NCBI RefSeq assembly: GCF_965203655.1
Contig: NZ_CBDBDD010000008.1
Span: 310,001-374,000 of the forward strand
Length of the DNA stretch: 64,000 bases
Direction: 5' to 3'
DNA from: Poriferisodalis sp965203655
GTDB taxonomy: Bacteria > Actinomycetota > Acidimicrobiia > Acidimicrobiales > Poriferisodalaceae
The notes below the pieces were generated by a model that saw nothing but the letters and a program-made list of their open reading frames with translations, did not search any database and was not told the origin of the DNA. Within the stretch, counting starts at the first letter, position 1; the number at the start of each line of letters is the position of its first letter. The translations under genes were made by a program, and so were the position numbers. Positions 40,846 to 49,142 of this stretch are shown here, piece after piece.

Positions 40846-43046
40846 GTCCACCCCAACCCAGCCAGCCCGCTGTGGGCCGGTCCCCGGGGGCAACTGTGAA
40901 GGACCCGCTGACGCTGCGGGAACTCGACGCGATCGGCGTTGATCGGCTCAACGGCGTCGGCCGCCAGCGCCGCAAAGCCCTCGCCGATGTCGGTGTCGAG
41001 ACCGTGTTCGACCTGCTCACCTACTACCCCCGGCGCTACGTCGACCGCACGGCCCAGGCTCCGATCAGCGAGACCGAGATCGGGTCGGAGATCACCGTGG
41101 TGGCTGATGTGCACGCCGTGTCCAGCCGCCGCCTGCGCGGCGGCCGGCGACTGGTGAACGTCGAGGTGGCCGATGCCACCGGCGTGCTGAGCGCCGTGTT
41201 CTTCAACCAGCCGTGGCGTGAGCGCCAGCTCGCCGAGGGGCGGACAGTGGCGCTGTTCGGCAAGGTGGAGAATTACCGGGGCCGCAAGCAGATGACCAAC
41301 CCGGTGGTCGACGTGCTGGGCGGCGGCTCGGCGGGGGACCGCACCGGCAGGATCGTGGCGATCTACCCGCAGTCTGAGAACGCCGGCATCGTGACGTGGG
41401 ACGTTGCGAACTGGATCGGCGAAGCGCAGCGGCGCTGTGCAGCCCGTGGTATTGCCGATCCGGTGCCGGAGTGGCTGCGTGGCCGGCTGGGGCTCGCCGG
41501 ACGGGCCCAGGCGCTGGCCGACATCCACGAGCCGGCGTCGATGCCCGACCAGTGGGCCGCCCGCAACCGGCTGGTGTTCGATGAGCTGCTGCGGGTGCAG
41601 CTGATGCTGCGAAGCCAGCGCTTGGCGCGCGAGGCCCGCGAACTCGGCATCGCGCACGAGCCTTCCGGCAGCCTCATCGAGGCATTTCACCGGCGCCTCC
41701 CGTACACGCTGACAGATGCGCAGCGGCGTGCCATGGCCGACATCGACGCCGATCTGAGCACCCTGCGACCGATGCACCGGCTACTGCAGGGCGATGTCGG
41801 CTCGGGCAAGACGCTGGTGGCGCTGCATGCGCTGCTGGCGGCCGTCCAGAACGACCACCAGGGCGCGCTCATGGCGCCGACCGAGGTGCTCGCCGAGCAG
41901 CACTACATCGCGCTGCGCGCCTTGCTCGACGGGTTCGAAGTGCCCGACGAGGCGCGGCTCGGCGGTCGCAGGCCCTTGCGTCTGCGCCTGCTCAGCGGAT
42001 CGAGTTCGGCGACGCAGCGCCGCGAGGTGCTCCTGGAGATTGCCACGGGCGCTGCGGACATCGTCGTCGGCACGCACGCCCTGCTCGAGGAGTCGGTGAG
42101 GTTCGGCTCGCTCAGCGTGGTCGTGGTGGACGAGCAGCATCGATTCGGCGTGTCCCAGCGTGCGCGGCTGCGCGAGAGCGGGCGCGACGACCGCCGGATA
42201 CCGCACCTGCTGGTGATGACCGCAACGCCGATTCCCCGCACGGCGGCCATGACCGTGTACGGCGATCTGGATGTCTCGGTGCTCGACGAGCTGCCGCCGG
42301 GCCGCACGCCGATCGTCACGCAGTGGGCGCAAGGCCCACTGGCGGCTGAAGCGATGTGGATCGAGGTGCGCGCCGAGATCGAAGCGGGGCGTCAGGCATA
42401 CGTGGTGTGCCCGCTGATTGCCGAGAGCGAGAGCCTCGATGCCCGCTCGGCCACCCAGATGCACGCAGAGCTGGCGGCCGGCTCGCTCGCGGGCCTGCGG
42501 GTCGGTCTGTTGCACGGACGCCTGCCGCCGGCAGAAAAGGAAGCCACGATGACCAGGTTCCGGGAGGGCGATCTCGACGCTCTGGTCGCGACGACGGTCA
42601 TCGAGGTCGGGATCGACGTGCCCAATGCCACGGTCATGGTGGTGCTGTCGGCCGACCGTTTCGGCATCGCACAGCTGCACCAGTTGCGGGGCCGGGTGGG
42701 TCGGGGCAGCCATGCGTCGACCTGCTATCTCGTCAGCGACGAGGATCCGACACCGATCGCGGTCGAGCGGCTGAGCGCGCTGGCTTCGACGAACGACGGA
42801 TTCGAGCTGGCAGAGCGCGACCTCGAGCTGCGCGGCGAGGGCACGCTGTTCGACGAACGCCAGTCGGGCCGCAGCGATCTCAAGCTGGCCTCGCTGGCCC
42901 GTGATCTGACGTGGGTGCAGGAGGCGCGCGATGCCGCTGCCGAGCTCATCGGGTCCGACGGCGCCCTAGACGACCATCCAGGGTTGGCCGACGAGATCGA
43001 CTGGTTCGCCAGCCGACGCGACTCCGACTACCTGCAGCGCAGCTAA
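40842..43046 (+). CDS. recG: ATP-dependent DNA helicase RecG
   Basis: RecG reverses stalled forks and migrates branched DNA. The 734-residue protein has an N-terminal wedge/OB domain (TVFDLLTYYPRRYVDRT, VEVADATGVLSAVFFNQPW) and helicase motifs I (LLQGDVGSGKTLVALHAL), Ia (MAPTEVLAEQH), II (VVVDEQHRFGVSQR), III (VMTATPIPRT), IV-VI (AYVVCPLIAESE, VATTVIEVGIDVPNATVMV, QLHQLRGRVGRG). The terminal TRG-like stretch GEGTLFDERQSGRSDLKLASL is present. ATG at 40842 overlaps the previous stop (ATGA). It ends convergently with rsmD; the two stop codons overlap. Confidence 0.96.
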   Translation: MSPPQPSQPAVGRSPGATVKDPLTLRELDAIGVDRLNGVGRQRRKALADVGVETVFDLLTYYPRRYVDRTAQAPISETEIGSEITVVADVHAVSSRRLRGGRRLVNVEVADATGVLSAVFFNQPWRERQLAEGRTVALFGKVENYRGRKQMTNPVVDVLGGGSAGDRTGRIVAIYPQSENAGIVTWDVANWIGEAQRRCAARGIADPVPEWLRGRLGLAGRAQALADIHEPASMPDQWAARNRLVFDELLRVQLMLRSQRLAREARELGIAHEPSGSLIEAFHRRLPYTLTDAQRRAMADIDADLSTLRPMHRLLQGDVGSGKTLVALHALLAAVQNDHQGALMAPTEVLAEQHYIALRALLDGFEVPDEARLGGRRPLRLRLLSGSSSATQRREVLLEIATGAADIVVGTHALLEESVRFGSLSVVVVDEQHRFGVSQRARLRESGRDDRRIPHLLVMTATPIPRTAAMTVYGDLDVSVLDELPPGRTPIVTQWAQGPLAAEAMWIEVRAEIEAGRQAYVVCPLIAESESLDARSATQMHAELAAGSLAGLRVGLLHGRLPPAEKEATMTRFREGDLDALVATTVIEVGIDVPNATVMVVLSADRFGIAQLHQLRGRVGRGSHASTCYLVSDEDPTPIAVERLSALASTNDGFELAERDLELRGEGTLFDERQSGRSDLKLASLARDLTWVQEARDAAAELIGSDGALDDHPGLADEIDWFASRRDSDYLQRS

Positions 43047-43621
43047 TCGCCCTGGGCGGCTGGATCGCGATGCGACGCAGTGGCGATCGTGTCCGGGCGT
43101 AACAGGATGGTGATGACCGGTGTGCCGTACTGGCGCACCCTCCACGTGTCCCACGGGTGATCGGGGCCGGGTTCGATCTCGCGGTCCGACTCGCACACGA
43201 GCACGGCGGCGTCCAGCGTTCGCAACAGCTCAGCCCAGCGGTCGAAGCCGTAGGGCGGATCCGCGAAGGCCAGATCCACCGTGTCGGAGTGCGCCGCCAG
43301 GTACGACTCGATGTCGCTGCGCACGACGGCGGCTCGGCCGGCGAGCCCGAGTCCGGCCAGGTTCGCGTTGATGATGCGGCAGGCAGCGGGGTCGGAGTCG
43401 ATGAATGCGGCGTGTGCCGCCCCCCGTGACAGCGCCTCGATGCCCAGAGCACCCGTGCCGGCAAACAGGTCTGTCACGGTGACGCCGTCGAGGTCCATGA
43501 CACTGACGAGCATGTTGAAGATGGCTTCGCGGGCCCGGTCGGATGTCGGCCGGGTGGAATCTGAACCCGGCTCGGGCGCCACGAGGCGGCGGCCGCCCAA
43601 CGCCCCGCCGACGACACGCAT
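43043..43621 (-). CDS. rsmD: 16S rRNA (guanine966-N2)-methyltransferase
   Basis: RsmD methylates G966 of 16S rRNA in assembled small subunits. The 192-residue protein begins MRVVGGALGGRRL, then STRPTSDRAREAIFNML, the SAM motif VTDLFAGTGALGIEALSRGA and the catalytic LAFADPPYGFDRW (DPPY). All are standard. ATG at 43621 gives the exact family N-terminus; the frame extends upstream through a tandem repeat. It commonly sits near coaD, as here (44 kb region), but in opposite orientation. Confidence 0.94.
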   Translation of the reverse strand: MRVVGGALGGRRLVAPEPGSDSTRPTSDRAREAIFNMLVSVMDLDGVTVTDLFAGTGALGIEALSRGAAHAAFIDSDPAACRIINANLAGLGLAGRAAVVRSDIESYLAAHSDTVDLAFADPPYGFDRWAELLRTLDAAVLVCESDREIEPGPDHPWDTWRVRQYGTPVITILLRPDTIATASHRDPAAQGD

Positions 43622-43630
43622 GGCATCACC

Positions 43631-43690
43631 GTAGGCCGGAGGCCTACGGGTGTGACAGCAGGTCGGAGGCCTACGGGTGTGACAGCAGGC
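43631..43690. repeat. 27-bp tandem repeat with hairpin, upstream of rsmD
   Basis: A 27-bp unit (CGGAGGCCTACGGGTGTGAC... ) occurs at 43637-43663 and again at 43664-43690. GTAGGCC GGA GGCCTAC (43631-43647) is a 7-bp stem with a 3-nt loop. The array sits in the divergent region between rsmD and the zinc-ribbon gene, close to their starts, where it may affect expression. Confidence 0.7.
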
Positions 43691-43708
43691 GGGTGCGACA
43701 CTGAGGGT

Positions 43709-43909
43709 GTGGACAATGTCGACGATGTGGCAGTGCCGGCAGAGATCATGTGCGTCGACTGCGGCGGGCGCTGCGGCCTGCTGAGCGTGCCCGAGCCCGA
43801 CTGGGGCTTCCAGCCAGGGGACGTCGTCGCATACCGCTGCGCCGATTGCGGCGACCGCTGGGACCTCATCGTGCCCGACACCGAGATGGGGGGCTCGGCG
43901 GGCGATTGA
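43709..43909 (+). CDS. Small zinc-ribbon protein
   Basis: A 66-residue acidic protein with two zinc knuckles, CVDCGGRCG and YRCADCGDRWDL, separated by a VPEPDWGFQPGDVV loop: a four-cysteine rubredoxin-like or zinc-ribbon fold. The GTG at 43709 is chosen because upstream residues come from the tandem repeat. Its role is unknown; small proteins of this kind often bind RNA or act as adaptors. coaD follows 71 nt later on the same strand. Confidence 0.75.
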   Translation: MDNVDDVAVPAEIMCVDCGGRCGLLSVPEPDWGFQPGDVVAYRCADCGDRWDLIVPDTEMGGSAGD

Positions 43910-43980
43910 GGGTCCCTCGATTCGGGACTGCAGCGCGGTACCTTCGCCGGACACGGCTCGATCCGGAGGAACCGTTCTCG

Positions 43981-44472
43981 GTGGTCATGGCGATGTATCC
44001 AGGCTCGTTCGATCCTGTGCATAACGGTCATCTCGATGTCATCTCGGCAGCCTCGCGGCTGTTTGACTCCGTGGTCGTCGCGGCGATGCGCAACCCGGCC
44101 AAGTCCACGCCGTTGTTCTCAGACGATGAGCGCGTCACGATGATCTCCGAGGCCGCCAGTCACCTCGACAATGTGTCGGTGGTGCAGTTCGGAGAACTCG
44201 TCGTCGACCTCGCCGACCGGCTCGGCGCCGATGTCATCGTGAAGGGCCTGCGCAACCAGAGCGACTTCGAGTCTGAGCTGCGCATGGCGCACATGAACCA
44301 CTCCGTTTCGGGCGTGGAGACGGTCTTCGTGCCGCCTCGCACCGAGCACCTCTTCATCGCGTCCAACTACATCCGCGAGATCACCAAGTTCGGCGGCGAC
44401 TGCTCCCACCTGGTCCCGCCCCCGGTAGCCGAACGGCTCCGGCAACGAGCAGCGCAGGAGGCTGCCTCGTGA
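43981..44472 (+). CDS. coaD: Phosphopantetheine adenylyltransferase
   Basis: CoaD transfers AMP to 4'-phosphopantetheine, the penultimate step in CoA synthesis. At 163 residues it has the nucleotidyltransferase signature MYPGSFDPVHNGHLDVI (T/HxGH), VVVAAMRNPAKS, the VKGLRNQSDFESELRMAHMN motif and the terminal ISSTxIRE-like IASNYIREITKFGGD. GTG at 43981 follows GGAGGA by about 10 nt; an ATG at 43993 would drop four residues and match the usual N-terminus equally well. The next gene begins within its stop (GTGA). Confidence 0.95.
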   Translation: MVMAMYPGSFDPVHNGHLDVISAASRLFDSVVVAAMRNPAKSTPLFSDDERVTMISEAASHLDNVSVVQFGELVVDLADRLGADVIVKGLRNQSDFESELRMAHMNHSVSGVETVFVPPRTEHLFIASNYIREITKFGGDCSHLVPPPVAERLRQRAAQEAAS

Positions 44473-45215
44473 GCACGTCGGAGGGGGGCGTCGACGCCCC
44501 GCCGCAGCCATATGCGCATCCGGGCGTCGCGCCTGAGGAGCCCTCATTGGACTCCCACGGCGCTCCCACCGAGGAAACGGCCGCGTCACCGGAGTCGCGC
44601 CATCCCGGCACCTTGGCGCCGCGGCGCCCGTCGGTCACCGCTGAGCAGTTCGTCCGTGAAGCCATGGGGATCATCGACGCAGCGAGGCCGATGCCGCTCT
44701 CGACCTCGGTCATGATCAATCGCGACGAGGTGATGACACTGCTCGAGTCGGCGCTGGCGGCGGTGCCCGACGAAACGCGCCAAGCCCGCTGGCTGCTGCG
44801 CGAGCGCGACGAGGTGCTGGCCCAGGCGCGTGTCGACGCCAACCTGGTCATCGACGAGGCCCGCAGACGCGTGGCGCAGATGGTGCAGCGCACCGAGGTC
44901 GTGCGCAGCGCGGAGCGACGCGCTCGCCAGCTGCTCGACGATGCACAGATCCAGTCGCGCCGCCGCCGCCACGAAGTCGACGAGTACTGCGAGCGGCAGC
45001 TCGCGCAGTTCGCCAGCGCAGTCGACCAGATCCAGATCGCCGTTCAGGCGGCGCGGCGCAAGCTCGGCAAGCGGGTCGCGACGCCGATTGCGCCGGCGGC
45101 GCCGGGCACATCGCCCGCCGTCACTGCAGAAGCTGAGAACGACACCGGCGACCTGCAGTCGGCCCGCAGCGGCCCCGACACCGTCCCGGTGGTGTTCGAC
45201 CAGGATCAGGCGTGA
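44469..45215 (+). CDS. DivIVA-like coiled-coil protein (Rv2927c-like)
   Basis: A 248-residue protein with an about 55-residue disordered, Pro-rich start, then long charged helices (residues about 75-200: LRERDEVLAQARVDANLVID, ARRRVAQMVQRTEVVRSAER) that predict a coiled coil. Its location directly upstream of DUF177 and rpmF equals that of Rv2927c in mycobacteria, a protein also compared to ATP synthase b-subunit or DivIVA coils. A structural or envelope role is likely but unproven. GTG at 44469 overlaps the coaD stop. Confidence 0.8.
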   Translation: MSTSEGGVDAPPQPYAHPGVAPEEPSLDSHGAPTEETAASPESRHPGTLAPRRPSVTAEQFVREAMGIIDAARPMPLSTSVMINRDEVMTLLESALAAVPDETRQARWLLRERDEVLAQARVDANLVIDEARRRVAQMVQRTEVVRSAERRARQLLDDAQIQSRRRRHEVDEYCERQLAQFASAVDQIQIAVQAARRKLGKRVATPIAPAAPGTSPAVTAEAENDTGDLQSARSGPDTVPVVFDQDQA

Positions 45216-45772
45216 ATCGCAGGGACCCTGAGCGGTCCCTGTCCGTGCCCCTGAGACTGCTCGAACGCGGCCCGATCACGTGGTCAGCGACGGTACCGGC
45301 AGCTGACCTCGCAGAAGCCGACGATGGCGATCGCCTCCGCATCGCAGACGTGGAGGTGCCCAGCGACAGTGAGGTCGACGTGGAGCTGACCCTGGAGCTC
45401 ATCAGCGGCGGATTGAGCGCCGCAGGCCACATCACTGCGGGGTGGCGGGGACCATGTGCCCGTTGCTGGATACCGCTGGATGGCCAAGCATGTGCCAACG
45501 TCCGCGAGGTGTTTGCTGCTACGCCACGCGAAGGCGAGCAGTACCGGCTTCACCCTGAACACGCCGATCTCGCACCCATGGTGCGTGAGGCGATCCTGCT
45601 GGAGTTGCCGATCGAGGCCATCGCGTGCCCGTATCCCGATCCGTGCCCCAACCACCCGCCAGATCTCGATCAGGCAACCGATGAACACGCGCACGACGAC
45701 CCGGCCGAACAGCCAGACCCGCGCTGGGCACCGCTGGAGGCTCTGCGCCGGGGCCAGGCGGAGTCGCCATGA
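45212..45772 (+). CDS. DUF177 / YceD family protein
   Basis: A 186-residue DUF177 protein. This family almost always precedes rpmF and is linked to 23S rRNA maturation or ribosome assembly. Typical points are the N-terminal strand SVPLRLLERGPITW, the VDVELTLELISGGLSAAGHI segment, then PCARCWIPLDG (first Cys pair) and CPYPDPCPNH (second pair), which probably bind zinc. The tail is acidic. GTG at 45212 overlaps the preceding stop by 4 nt, and rpmF follows after 69 nt. Confidence 0.88.
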   Translation: MNRRDPERSLSVPLRLLERGPITWSATVPAADLAEADDGDRLRIADVEVPSDSEVDVELTLELISGGLSAAGHITAGWRGPCARCWIPLDGQACANVREVFAATPREGEQYRLHPEHADLAPMVREAILLELPIEAIACPYPDPCPNHPPDLDQATDEHAHDDPAEQPDPRWAPLEALRRGQAESP

Positions 45773-45841
45773 GGGCCTGCAGGCGAGTCAGCTTCGGGGC
45801 ACTGATGGATAGGCTGCATGGTCCGCTCGAGGAGTCCAGCC

Positions 45842-46021
45842 GTGGCAGTCCCCAAGAAAAAGACGTCCAAGAGCAAGACGCGTTCGCGTCGTGCAGCTGC
45901 ATGGCGTCTCAACGAGGCGCCGCGAAGCGTGTGCCCACGCTGTGGCGCCGCGAAGCTGCCTCACCGGGTGTGCGGACAGTGCGGCTGGTACGGCGGTCGG
46001 CAAGCCCTCGATATCGCCTGA
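45842..46021 (+). CDS. rpmF: 50S ribosomal protein L32
   Basis: L32 is a small zinc-binding protein of the large ribosomal subunit. The 59 residues read AVPKKKTSKSKTRSRRA at the start and contain CPRCGAAKLPHRVCGQCGWY, the complete four-cysteine zinc site. GTG at 45842 (read as Met) lies 7 nt after GAGGAG and is the exact family start. plsX follows, as in many bacteria. Confidence 0.97.
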   Translation: MAVPKKKTSKSKTRSRRAAAWRLNEAPRSVCPRCGAAKLPHRVCGQCGWYGGRQALDIA

Positions 46022-46070
46022 GCCAGAATCGTGTGAGATCGTCCCAGATGGCGAAGACGGGCCCGGGTTC

Positions 46071-47048
46071 ATGACGCAGCCGGTGGCCGTCGACGCCATG
46101 GGAGGCGACGATGCGCCAGAAGCCGTTGTGCAGGGCGCTCTCGATGCAACCGCCGACGGACTCGAGGTCGTTCTCGTCGGGCGTCGTGACGCCATCGTGG
46201 CCGCCGGCGGCGGATCGCTCGACATCATCGATGCATCCGAGGTCATCGAGATGTCCGAGGAGCCCAGCCGTGCCGTCCGGACCAAGAAGGACTCTTCGAT
46301 AGCGCGTGCTGTCACTGCTGTGCGTGACGGCGAGGCCTCGGCGGTGGTGAGCGCAGGTAACACCGGCGCGGTGGCGGCGGCTGCCTTGCTTCGCCTGCGG
46401 CGGCTGTCCGGGGTGGCCCGACCGGCGATCGCCACGGCATTCCCCGTGCCCGGCGACGGGACGGCGCGCGTGCTGCTCGACTCGGGCGCTATGGCCGACT
46501 GCAGCGCCCAGTGGCTGCATCAGTTCGCCCGTCTCGGCTCGGCCTACAGCCGCATCCGCTTCGGTGTGGCGGCGCCCAGTGTCGGCTTGCTCTCGATCGG
46601 CGAGGAGCCCGAAAAGGGCAACCTGCTCGTCAAGGAGACCCACAAGCTGCTGGCGGCCGACGATGAGATCGATTTCTATGGCAACGTCGAAGGCGGCGAC
46701 CTCCTCGACGGCCCCGTTGATGTCGTGGTCACCGACGGGTTCACCGGCAACGTGCTGCTGAAGTCGCTGGAAGGCACGGCGTCGTTCTTCGTGCGTCTGA
46801 TTCTCGAGCGTCTCGCCGAGGGCGGGGAGGCGGGTGCGGACGCACTTCGGCTGCTCGCACCGCTGGCCGAGGAGATGAGCGCCGACAACGTCGGGGGAGC
46901 GATGCTGCTGGGCGTGCGGGGCGTCTGCGTCATTGCTCACGGCTCGTCGAGCCCCCGAGCCATCACCAGCGCAATCAGAGTGGCACACCGCATGGTCGAG
47001 GCCGACTTGCTGGGCGAGCTGGCGGCGGTCAGCCTTCCAGCATCCTGA
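46071..47048 (+). CDS. plsX: Phosphate acyltransferase PlsX
   Basis: PlsX converts acyl-ACP and phosphate into acyl-phosphate, the donor for the first acylation of glycerol-3-phosphate at the membrane surface. The 325-residue protein starts PVAVDAMGGDDAPEAVV, with ASAVVSAGNTGAVAAAALL, GLLSIGEEPEKGNLLVKE, FYGNVEGGDLL and VVVTDGFTGNVLLKSLEG, all diagnostic. ATG at 46071 lies 49 nt after rpmF. A GCGCATCCG hairpin follows its stop. Confidence 0.95.
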   Translation: MTQPVAVDAMGGDDAPEAVVQGALDATADGLEVVLVGRRDAIVAAGGGSLDIIDASEVIEMSEEPSRAVRTKKDSSIARAVTAVRDGEASAVVSAGNTGAVAAAALLRLRRLSGVARPAIATAFPVPGDGTARVLLDSGAMADCSAQWLHQFARLGSAYSRIRFGVAAPSVGLLSIGEEPEKGNLLVKETHKLLAADDEIDFYGNVEGGDLLDGPVDVVVTDGFTGNVLLKSLEGTASFFVRLILERLAEGGEAGADALRLLAPLAEEMSADNVGGAMLLGVRGVCVIAHGSSSPRAITSAIRVAHRMVEADLLGELAAVSLPAS

Positions 47049-47069
47049 AGGCTGACGGTAGGCTCACCC

Positions 47070-47139
47070 GCGCATCCGCAGCACGGATGCGCAAGATCCA
47101 TCCGTCGTCCCACAGCGGTGCCGCCTACCGCGGTACCGC
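47070..47139 (+). promoter_or_regulatory. Two consecutive hairpins between plsX and acpP
   Basis: GCGCATCCG (47070-47078) pairs perfectly with CGGATGCGC (47084-47092) around CAGCA. A second stem GCGGTGCCGC (47115-47124) pairs with GCGGTACCGC (47130-47139) with one mismatch. They fill the 124-nt gap before acpP and may be a terminator or attenuator plus a leader structure that tunes ACP level relative to plsX. Confidence 0.5.
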
Positions 47140-47172
47140 AGCGCCCGAACGCCGAAGACGGCAGGAGTTCTC

Positions 47173-47463
47173 ATGCCCGCTGAAACCCATGTGCGTCAGA
47201 ATCCCCCCGAACGCGGCGAAGTCTTCGACCTCATCTGCAACCAGCTCGCCGACATCTTGGAGTTGGAGCCGTCTCAGGTGGCCGAGTCGTCGTCCTTCGT
47301 CGACGATCTCGGCGCCGACTCGCTGGCGCTGATCGAGCTGGTGGAGGCGCTCGAGGAAGAGCTCTCGGACCGCACGGTGGGCTTTCGGATCGAGGACGAG
47401 GATCTCGAAGATCTCAAGACAGTGCGCGACGCCATCGACTATGTGATGGAACGCGTCGGCTGA
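47173..47463 (+). CDS. acpP: Acyl carrier protein
   Basis: The 96-residue acidic carrier holds growing fatty acids on a 4'-phosphopantetheine arm. The attachment Ser lies in FVDDLGADSLALIELVEALE (DSL motif). Helices before (FDLICNQLADILEL) and after (EDLEDLKTVRDAIDYVMERV) follow the ACP pattern. CAGGAG precedes the ATG by about 8 nt. RNase III starts 1 nt after the stop. Phospholipid (plsX) and ACP genes beside rnc are a common arrangement. Confidence 0.95.
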   Translation: MPAETHVRQNPPERGEVFDLICNQLADILELEPSQVAESSSFVDDLGADSLALIELVEALEEELSDRTVGFRIEDEDLEDLKTVRDAIDYVMERVG

Positions 47464-47464
47464 C

Positions 47465-48232
47465 GTGGAGACAGCCGCCGCTGAACGCGCCGAGCTCCGC
47501 GGCCTCGAGGAGCGGGTCGGACATCGATTCGCCGATCCCGCACTGCTGATTGAGGCGCTCTCCCATCGAAGCTGGTGCAACGAGCACAACAGCTCGGCCT
47601 CGAACGACGACGTCGCTGTGTCCAACGAACGCCTGGAATTCCTGGGCGATGCCGTGCTCGGGCTCTGCGTCAGCGAGCATGCCACTGTCCACTGGCCCGA
47701 TCTCGGCCCTGGCGACCTCAGCGCGGTGCGGTCGGCGGTGGTGAGCGCCGCGGCCTTGGCCGCTGCGGCTCGCGAGTGCGACCTGGGGTCAGCCCTGCTG
47801 CTGGGCCGGGGCGAGGCGGCGACCGGTGGAGCTGACCGGGAATCGATCCTTGCCGATGCGTTGGAAGCGGTGCTGGCCGCGGTGTATCTCGACGGGGGCA
47901 TCGACGCGGTCCGCGACGTTGTCGGGCGCTTGCTGGGATCGCGCATCGCTGCTGCGGCTGCCGCGCCCGGTGCTCGTGAGGCGAAGAACCGGTTCCAGGA
48001 ATTGGTCGCTCGGCGATTCGGCGCCGAGCCCACCTACGTCGTGGTGGGTTCGGGACCTGCGCACCTGCGGAACTTCGTGGCCGAGGCCCGTGTGGGCGAC
48101 GAGGTCTGGGGCCGCGGCGAGGGTGCCACGAAGCGAGCCGCGGAGCGCCACGCGGCGGCAGCCGCGTGCGTGCGGTTTGCCCAGGATTGCAGTGACCGAT
48201 CGACCGTTGCGAAGGAGCCCACCCATGGCTGA
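47465..48232 (+). CDS. rnc: Ribonuclease III
   Basis: RNase III cuts double-stranded RNA in rRNA precursors and some mRNAs. The 255-residue protein has the catalytic signature NERLEFLGDAVLGL and the second acidic site in ADALEAVLAAVYLDGG, followed by a double-stranded RNA-binding domain (AKNRFQELVARRFG ... GEGATKRAAERHAAAAA). The Ser/Asn-rich loop before the signature is a little longer than usual. GTG at 47465 starts right after acpP. The Fpg-like gene overlaps its end by 8 nt. Confidence 0.95.
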   Translation: METAAAERAELRGLEERVGHRFADPALLIEALSHRSWCNEHNSSASNDDVAVSNERLEFLGDAVLGLCVSEHATVHWPDLGPGDLSAVRSAVVSAAALAAAARECDLGSALLLGRGEAATGGADRESILADALEAVLAAVYLDGGIDAVRDVVGRLLGSRIAAAAAAPGAREAKNRFQELVARRFGAEPTYVVVGSGPAHLRNFVAEARVGDEVWGRGEGATKRAAERHAAAAACVRFAQDCSDRSTVAKEPTHG

Positions 48233-49055
48233 ACTGCCTGAGCTCGAGATTGCCAAGCGCGATCTGGACAAGGAGATCTCGAACCGCAAGTTCAAGTCAG
48301 TCCACGTTCCCGGCACCAAGCGGGCACTGCCGGCGATGCGCTCCAAGCAGCAGTTCGCCGACCTGCTTGTGGGCAAGAAGATCAACTCGGTTTCCCGGGA
48401 GGGTTCGCTGATTCACTTCGTGCTCGACTCCGACGAGATCATGGTCGCGCGCCTCGGCGAAACCGGTTCGTTCCGGCGGGCGACTTCGAGAACCCCGGTT
48501 GAGCCCGAGACCAAGGTGATCATGACGTTCACCAAAGGAGGGCAGCTTCGCCTGCTCGACTCGGGTGATGAGGCAACCTTGCGAGTCCTCACCTGGGCTC
48601 GTTACCAGAAGCTCTATCCGGACCGGGACGAACTCGGATTCGATCCGGTCGACATGCCGATGCCTTGGACAGACTTTGCGCTCATGCTGCGAGGCCGTAC
48701 CGAGACCGTGCGAGATCTCTTGCTCGATCCCACGTTCGTGGTGGGCATCGGGCCGATGTACTCCGATGAGGTGCTGCACGCGGCGCGATTGGGACATGCG
48801 CGGGTCGCCAGTGCGCTGAACACCCAGGAAGTCCGGCGGCTCTACCGAGCCATCGTTGAGACCGTTCACAACTCGATCAAGTATCGGGGTGCCTCAGTCG
48901 GCGGGCACCTCGACATCTTCGGCAAGGCAGGTGGCTTCGATACCTACCTCGAGGTATACGGGCGCGCGGGCGAGCGGTGCCGCAACGGCAGAGGTGATGT
49001 GCTCACCGCCGTGATCCGGGGCGTGACCCACCACTACTGCGACTATCAGGTGTAG
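48225..49055 (+). CDS. Fpg/Nei-like protein lacking catalytic proline and two zinc cysteines
   Basis: A 276-residue member of the formamidopyrimidine-DNA glycosylase fold, in the usual Fpg position after rnc. It begins MAELPELE: the proline nucleophile at residue 2 is Ala, though Glu3 is kept. The lysine of the beta-hairpin (RxGKyL) is replaced (REGSLIHF). At the C-terminus the zinc finger keeps Cys in GERCRNG and HYCDYQ but has lost both partner cysteines. The helix-two-turn-helix region and LEVYGRAG are retained, so DNA binding is credible while glycosylase/lyase chemistry is doubtful. The reading frame is intact and shows normal host codon use. ATG at 48225 overlaps rnc; another start with Pro2 is not available. 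Confidence 0.88.
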   Translation: MAELPELEIAKRDLDKEISNRKFKSVHVPGTKRALPAMRSKQQFADLLVGKKINSVSREGSLIHFVLDSDEIMVARLGETGSFRRATSRTPVEPETKVIMTFTKGGQLRLLDSGDEATLRVLTWARYQKLYPDRDELGFDPVDMPMPWTDFALMLRGRTETVRDLLLDPTFVVGIGPMYSDEVLHAARLGHARVASALNTQEVRRLYRAIVETVHNSIKYRGASVGGHLDIFGKAGGFDTYLEVYGRAGERCRNGRGDVLTAVIRGVTHHYCDYQV

Positions 49056-49142
49056 GCCACGCGTAACCCTCCCCGCCCGCAGCCCGAGTCTTTGCCAAAC
49101 TCGACGCGCTGGCCCCTGCCCCGATTGATCTGAACTAGCCCT

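Noticed and set aside
38908..40893. A 661-codon minus-strand frame opposite the DAK2 kinase gene
   Set aside because: Same shadow effect; the plus strand has clear DAK2 motifs and normal starts.
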